A stretch of DNA of 64,000 nt from Prorocentrum cordatum. Taxonomy: Eukaryota > Sar > Dinophyceae > Prorocentrales > Prorocentraceae. The first letter of the stretch is position 1; every line of letters begins with the position of its first letter. The notes under the pieces are model-generated. The model was not told the DNA's origin, made no database searches, and saw only the letters and a list, made by a program, of their open reading frames with translations. A program made the position numbers and the translations under genes. Below are positions 60,670 to 64,000 of the stretch, in pieces. The DNA lies in contig CAUYUJ010019920.1 of the NCBI GenBank assembly GCA_963575745.1, positions 18,025 to 82,024 on the forward strand. The letters run 5' to 3'.

Positions 60670-61440
60670 TCAAGCTAGTTCTGCCACATATTGGTTCCAA
60701 TGCGCCCGGTCCCGCCGCGAGCGCGCGCTGGCGCTGTTATGGGTCATGGCTGGCTGCCGTAATTCATGCAGCCCGTGTGGTTCTGCCAACGTGGCCTGGA
60801 AAGGGCGCTCGTCTGTAGCGTCGCGCTGGCCAGAATCGTCTGCGGAAGCCTTCGAAAACCGATCGCGCTCATCCACGACCCACTTGAAGTCGCCCATCAC
60901 CACTGAGAGGGCAGAAGCAGCGGGGGCCATGGCGATGGCCAGCCGCCGACGCATGTCCGCGCGTTGCTGGCGAGCGTGTGAATCAGGATCCCCTTGTCCC
61001 TCGCGGCTGAACAGGGCCAGAGGCGCTCGAAGAAGCAAAATACACCGTGTGCAAGTCAAGGGAACCCTGCGGGCCAGCCAGGCGCAGCACCCCAATCGGG
61101 CCAGGGGCGATTTGTTCCCATCGGGTGAGCGCAGGGTCAAACGCTTGCTGAAGGAATTTGTGCTTCACGACGATGCCGACCCCTGTCTGGCGGGAAGTCC
61201 CTAGGGGGAACCATGCGCGGCAGCCGCGAGGGCCGGCGCAGGCCACCCCTTCCCCCTCGAGGTTGTGCGTCTCGGACAGGGCCAGGAAATCCCGTGAGCG
61301 AAGGAGTCGATGGACGTACATGTCCTTGGATGCGTGCCTGCTGCGTTTGCGTGCAGACAGGGGCCTGGGCGTTCCACGTGGCGCCCTGCAGTCCCCCTCG
61401 GAACGGGGCAAGAGTCAAGCCGCCAGCGTTGGCCTGAGGG
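60670..61440 (-). pseudogene. LINE-B AP-like endonuclease fragments
   Basis: YVHRLLRSRDFLALSETH (~61320-61265; the Glu of the EEP metal site), then GVGIVVKHKFLQQAFDPALT, LHTVYFASSS, and in another frame SVVMGDFKWVVDERDRF (~60895; GDFN-like with Lys for Asn), and SARSRRDRAHWNQYVAELA near the end. Order and spacing match the endonuclease of LINE-A. A TWNAQAP start-like motif lies upstream at about 61370. Several frame changes make it inactive. Confidence 0.65.
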
Positions 61441-61750
61441 CCCTGGCCGCCCTCGGGGGGGGACTGGCCAGGGGGCCGCGGCGGGGGTCGAGGAGCCCGC
61501 GCGACGCGGGGGCGCGACGCTGGTCGCGCCCGCGGCAGCACGGGGAGCTGCGCCGCCGCGTAGACAGCAACCGCTATCCCAAGTGAAAGGTGAAGTCCAG
61601 GAGTGCTCGCGTTGATGAGGTATGGAGCGCAGGGTTGCAGAAAAAGAAGGATATCGCCACGATCGGCACGACGTGCGTGCAACTCGAAGTCCAGCTGCCA
61701 ATAGCGGAGGCCGCACCGTGTATAGACCTCAAGTGGCGCCGCACCTGGGT

Positions 61751-62794
61751 TCAGATGCGGTGGCGGCCCGTCGCCGCCTCCCCCGCGAAGGGACGCGCTG
61801 CGGGGGCGGGGCCGTGGCCCCCCCGGCCCCGGCGGCCGTTTCCCTGCTGCCTCTCAAACTTGTCGATGGCCACGCTGATAATCAACAAGTCGACCCCAAA
61901 TTGCACTGCCTTGCCGTAGATGTCCTCCATGATCGTCCGGGCGTCGTCCAAACTCGTCAGGTTGAGTCGCACTCGGCCTGGATGCGCAGCAGGATCGTGG
62001 CCAGCGAACATGCTCCACGTGTTCGCCATGTCCCCCGTTGTCGTATCCACGGGGCCTTGCTCCTGCACGGCCACTCAGGTACGCTCGCGGATCACAACAA
62101 TGAGTCCGCGGATCACCCCCGTTGGATCGTAGCCCAAGGAGCCGCCCACAGTCAGGCGAGGGCTGGTGAGCGGGCAGGAGCTGCGGCGCGGGTCCGGCGG
62201 ACCACCCCCAACTGAGGCGTGGCGATTGTTGGCGTCACCCATGAACGGCCTCCCTGTCGGGATGGACGGTGCCGAAGCTTGAGCACGCAGCTGTCCGTGT
62301 CCTCTGAGAATATCTGGTCCATGACGTTCCTCCACGTCTCTTTGGAGGCCGCCGTCCGAAATGTCACCAACTTGTCCTTCTCTTCGCACAGATGCCCAGA
62401 TGCCACACTGGCATATAGCCTGAAAAAGGAGACGACCAAGGTCAGCTGGACCTGCTGGGGCCCACAGCACAGCACCGCCTTGGCCCAGCAACGAAACGAA
62501 GTCCTTGCCTTCTGCGGCCAATTGGGACAGGCGGCGTGCAGCGGCAGGCGCAAGCATACGTGGGTGCGCTTGCACAGCGGGTGAGAGCGGGAGCACCACG
62601 GACAGCTGCGTGGCCGCGAGCTCCGTCTCCGACGCCGGGGTGTCCAATATGAATTCCACCGCCGTCGCGCCCAGCTCCTGCCAACGAGGAAGAGGGTCTC
62701 CGCGAATTCGCCGACGACCAGCGAGGACACGAGGGAGATGAGCAACGCAATGCTCGAATGCCGCCTCGAATAGGGAGAACGCGGACCGTGCCAA
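61751..62794 (-). pseudogene. LINE-B ORF1-like region
   Basis: One frame runs from 62794 to 61751 with a single TGA (62075-62077). The best coding character in its second half is RVRLNLTSLDDARTIMEDIY, KAVQFGVDLLIISVAIDKFE, then Gly/Arg-rich. Between about 62480 and 62250 a neighbouring frame is the convincing one (SFFRLYASVASGHLCEEKDK, FRTAASKETWRNVMDQIFSE), so indels are present. No known domain; position and composition fit a LINE ORF1 nucleic-acid-binding protein. Confidence 0.5.
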
Positions 62795-62806
62795 GGTGCG
62801 ATCCCC

Positions 62807-63733
62807 CTAAGCCCACGACGTCGACGAGGAACACGATAAAAACAGGCGCGCCCGCCACCAACGACGCTCGATGCAAGCGAGATCAGGAGCGGGACCTTCA
62901 ATCGGGAAGAGGCTCCGCCGGGCCCAGAGGTCGTCCAAGTCCGCGTCAAAGGCCAGCGTCTTCAGAAACCTCTGCAGGGGCGCCCATCCAGTCAGGGACG
63001 ACCGGGACAAACTCGCTGTCTGGAGCAGTCTGGTAGCAGCGAGCGCCCCAGTAATATCCATGTGCTGTAACAGCTTCTCCTCACCTAAAGCGTGCAACTC
63101 CTGATCAGAGAATGGGGCGACCACGGTGCCAAGTGGCGCAGCGCTGCCGTGATCCTGCGGCAGCTGCACAGCCGGGAGGGGAGCTTCCTGCTGGGGCCCG
63201 CCTCCGTTCGCGTCGATAGCCATGTCGCCCTCGTCAAGGTCGAGGCGCGCGGCGGCCTGCGTCAAGCCACTGCCGTCGGCGGGGTGGTCGACGGCGGTCA
63301 TCGCTGGCTCCGCCACCATCGTGCTGGCTGACGCTGCGGCAGGGTCGCCCTGGGGCAGCGTTGTGGGCCCAGCGGCAGCAGCGCCAGCCGCGGCTGCGCC
63401 GCCATGGAGGGCGGGGAGTCCAGGAGGTGCGGGTGCAGCGGCGGCTGGAAGCGAAGCTGGCCCCCAAGCAGCAACTGGGATCCCTGTCAGCAAGGTGGTC
63501 GGCCCAGCACCACGGAGCCAGAGTACCAGCCACAAGGTCGCGTCCTGGGAGATGTGGAGGTCCGACAGCGTGTGCGTGTCATTCAGCTGGTGTCCAGCAT
63601 AGATCAGCCGTTAATGAGCAGGGGGGATGCCCTCTTCGTCCTGGATCTGGACCTTGACGCAGTCGATCGTGTCGCTTGCCATCACCTTGAGTGTGATGGT
63701 CTTGCCTATGAGCGTCTTGACGACAAGCTGCAT
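62807..63733 (-). pseudogene. Ubiquitin domain fused to an Ala/Pro-rich protein (one in-frame TAA)
   Basis: ATG at 63731-63733 begins [17 protein letters not shown], a ubiquitin domain of 76 codons (63733-63506) identical to canonical ubiquitin at about 49 positions by hand count. Leu8, Ile44 and Val70 of the binding patch are kept; Lys48 is His, Lys63 is Gln, and the end is LRGA instead of LRGG. Codon 41 is TAA (63611-63613, from a Gln codon), after which the frame continues RLIYAGHQLNDTHTLSDLHI unbroken into an Ala/Pro-rich region and LGEEKLLQHMDITGALAATR, ending near 62807. The frame is also open upstream of the ATG. It lies directly upstream of LINE-B in the same orientation. Confidence 0.75.
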
Positions 63734-64000
63734 GGCCGCGCTGGTAACGGTGGTGCTGATGTCAGTGCTGCAGGGGTCGTGGGCGGCGTCAGTGCTGGTA
63801 CAGGCGGCAGTGCTGTCCTGGGAGCTAGCGTTTGCGTTGGCGTCAGTGTTCACGTGTGCGCCCGCCTGGGAGCTGACTGCAGTGCTGTCATTGATGCCGC
63901 CGTCGCGTTGGACGCCAACTTGCTGGTCGAGGCAAAAGTCGCGGGCGAACTCCTGCAGATAGCCCTTGGCCCTTGTCCCAGAGCACGCTGATCATCTGCT
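63734..64000 (-). other. Upstream of the ubiquitin frame; open reading continues
   Basis: In frame with the ubiquitin domain the minus strand is open from about 63990: [20 protein letters not shown].., then Asn/Ala/Ser/Thr-rich [14 protein letters not shown]. No ATG precedes the ubiquitin Met, so this is either 5' untranslated sequence or an upstream exon. A stop (TGA) lies near 63990 at the window edge. Confidence 0.4.

Larger units (their letters stand above)
57701..63733 (-). mobile_element. LINE-B: degenerate non-LTR retrotransposon headed by a ubiquitin domain
   Basis: On the minus strand, in order: a ubiquitin domain fused to an Ala/Pro-rich protein (63733-62807), ORF1-like frames (62794-61751), AP-like endonuclease fragments (61440-60670), a reverse transcriptase (59840-58612) and a C-terminal zinc knuckle region (58601-57701). 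All are in one orientation with LINE domain order, but spread over frames by many indels and a few stops. Only the link between the ubiquitin frame and the LINE is inferred from position. Unlike LINE-A, its RT motif C is YADD, so it belongs to a different family. Confidence 0.7.

Overview
The window looks like nuclear DNA of a dinoflagellate. The evidence is a near-perfect dinoflagellate spliced-leader relic on the minus strand at 990-1011 (21 of 22 positions), GC-rich sequence with very low gene density, very many simple and tandem repeats, GT-AG introns, and several kinds of retroelement. The species cannot be fixed from sequence alone; a free-living or symbiotic core dinoflagellate fits. 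There is one 100-base assembly gap (51401-51500).

Layout. 1-5.5 kb: satellites, the spliced-leader relic, a 550-bp TCC tract and a foldback hairpin. 6.06-15.6 kb: a large non-LTR retrotransposon (LINE-A, plus strand). Its first reading frame carries an OTU-type cysteine protease and zinc fingers. Its second carries an AP-like endonuclease, a reverse transcriptase and a terminal zinc knuckle. The two are in the same frame, separated by one TGA and a 2A-like motif. 16.7-21.9 kb: a multi-exon orphan gene, possibly transposase-related. 22-27.6 kb: a repeat zone with a 25-bp satellite, a family of perfect 17-bp-arm palindromes, and a pair of inverted ~340-bp arms. 27.9-31.8 kb: a second orphan multi-exon gene with a clear 95-bp intron. 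32-33.8 kb: 220-bp tandem repeats and a dispersed repeat that has a second copy near 4 kb. 34.0-34.6 kb: a cysteine-rich, Stc1-like protein gene (minus).

36-39.3 kb is low-complexity DNA and a 300-bp A-rich tract. 38.05-40.06 kb (minus) encodes RS-rich/RRM-like and zinc-finger segments. 40.1-45.0 kb (minus) is a degenerate tyrosine-recombinase (DIRS-like) retroelement: RT tail, RNase H, a methyltransferase-like segment, then the recombinase. 45.0-49.0 kb is a less GC-rich island with two orphan genes broken by single-base frame changes and isolated stops. 49.1-51.4 kb holds two divergently transcribed Gly/Tyr/Asp/Lys repeat-protein genes. 51.5-57.4 kb is a (TAG)n tract and a 3.5-kb hexanucleotide-based minisatellite. 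57.7-63.7 kb (minus) is a second, decayed LINE (LINE-B), preceded by a reading frame that starts with a ubiquitin domain.

The most interesting theme is ubiquitin. One LINE carries a deubiquitinase-like OTU domain, and the other is headed by a ubiquitin domain that has lost Lys48 and Lys63. The 2A-like junction in LINE-A and the methyltransferase-like segment in the DIRS-like element are the next strongest leads. Many coding regions are interrupted by one-base shifts, often at homopolymers, or by single stops. Element decay and assembly error cannot be told apart here.
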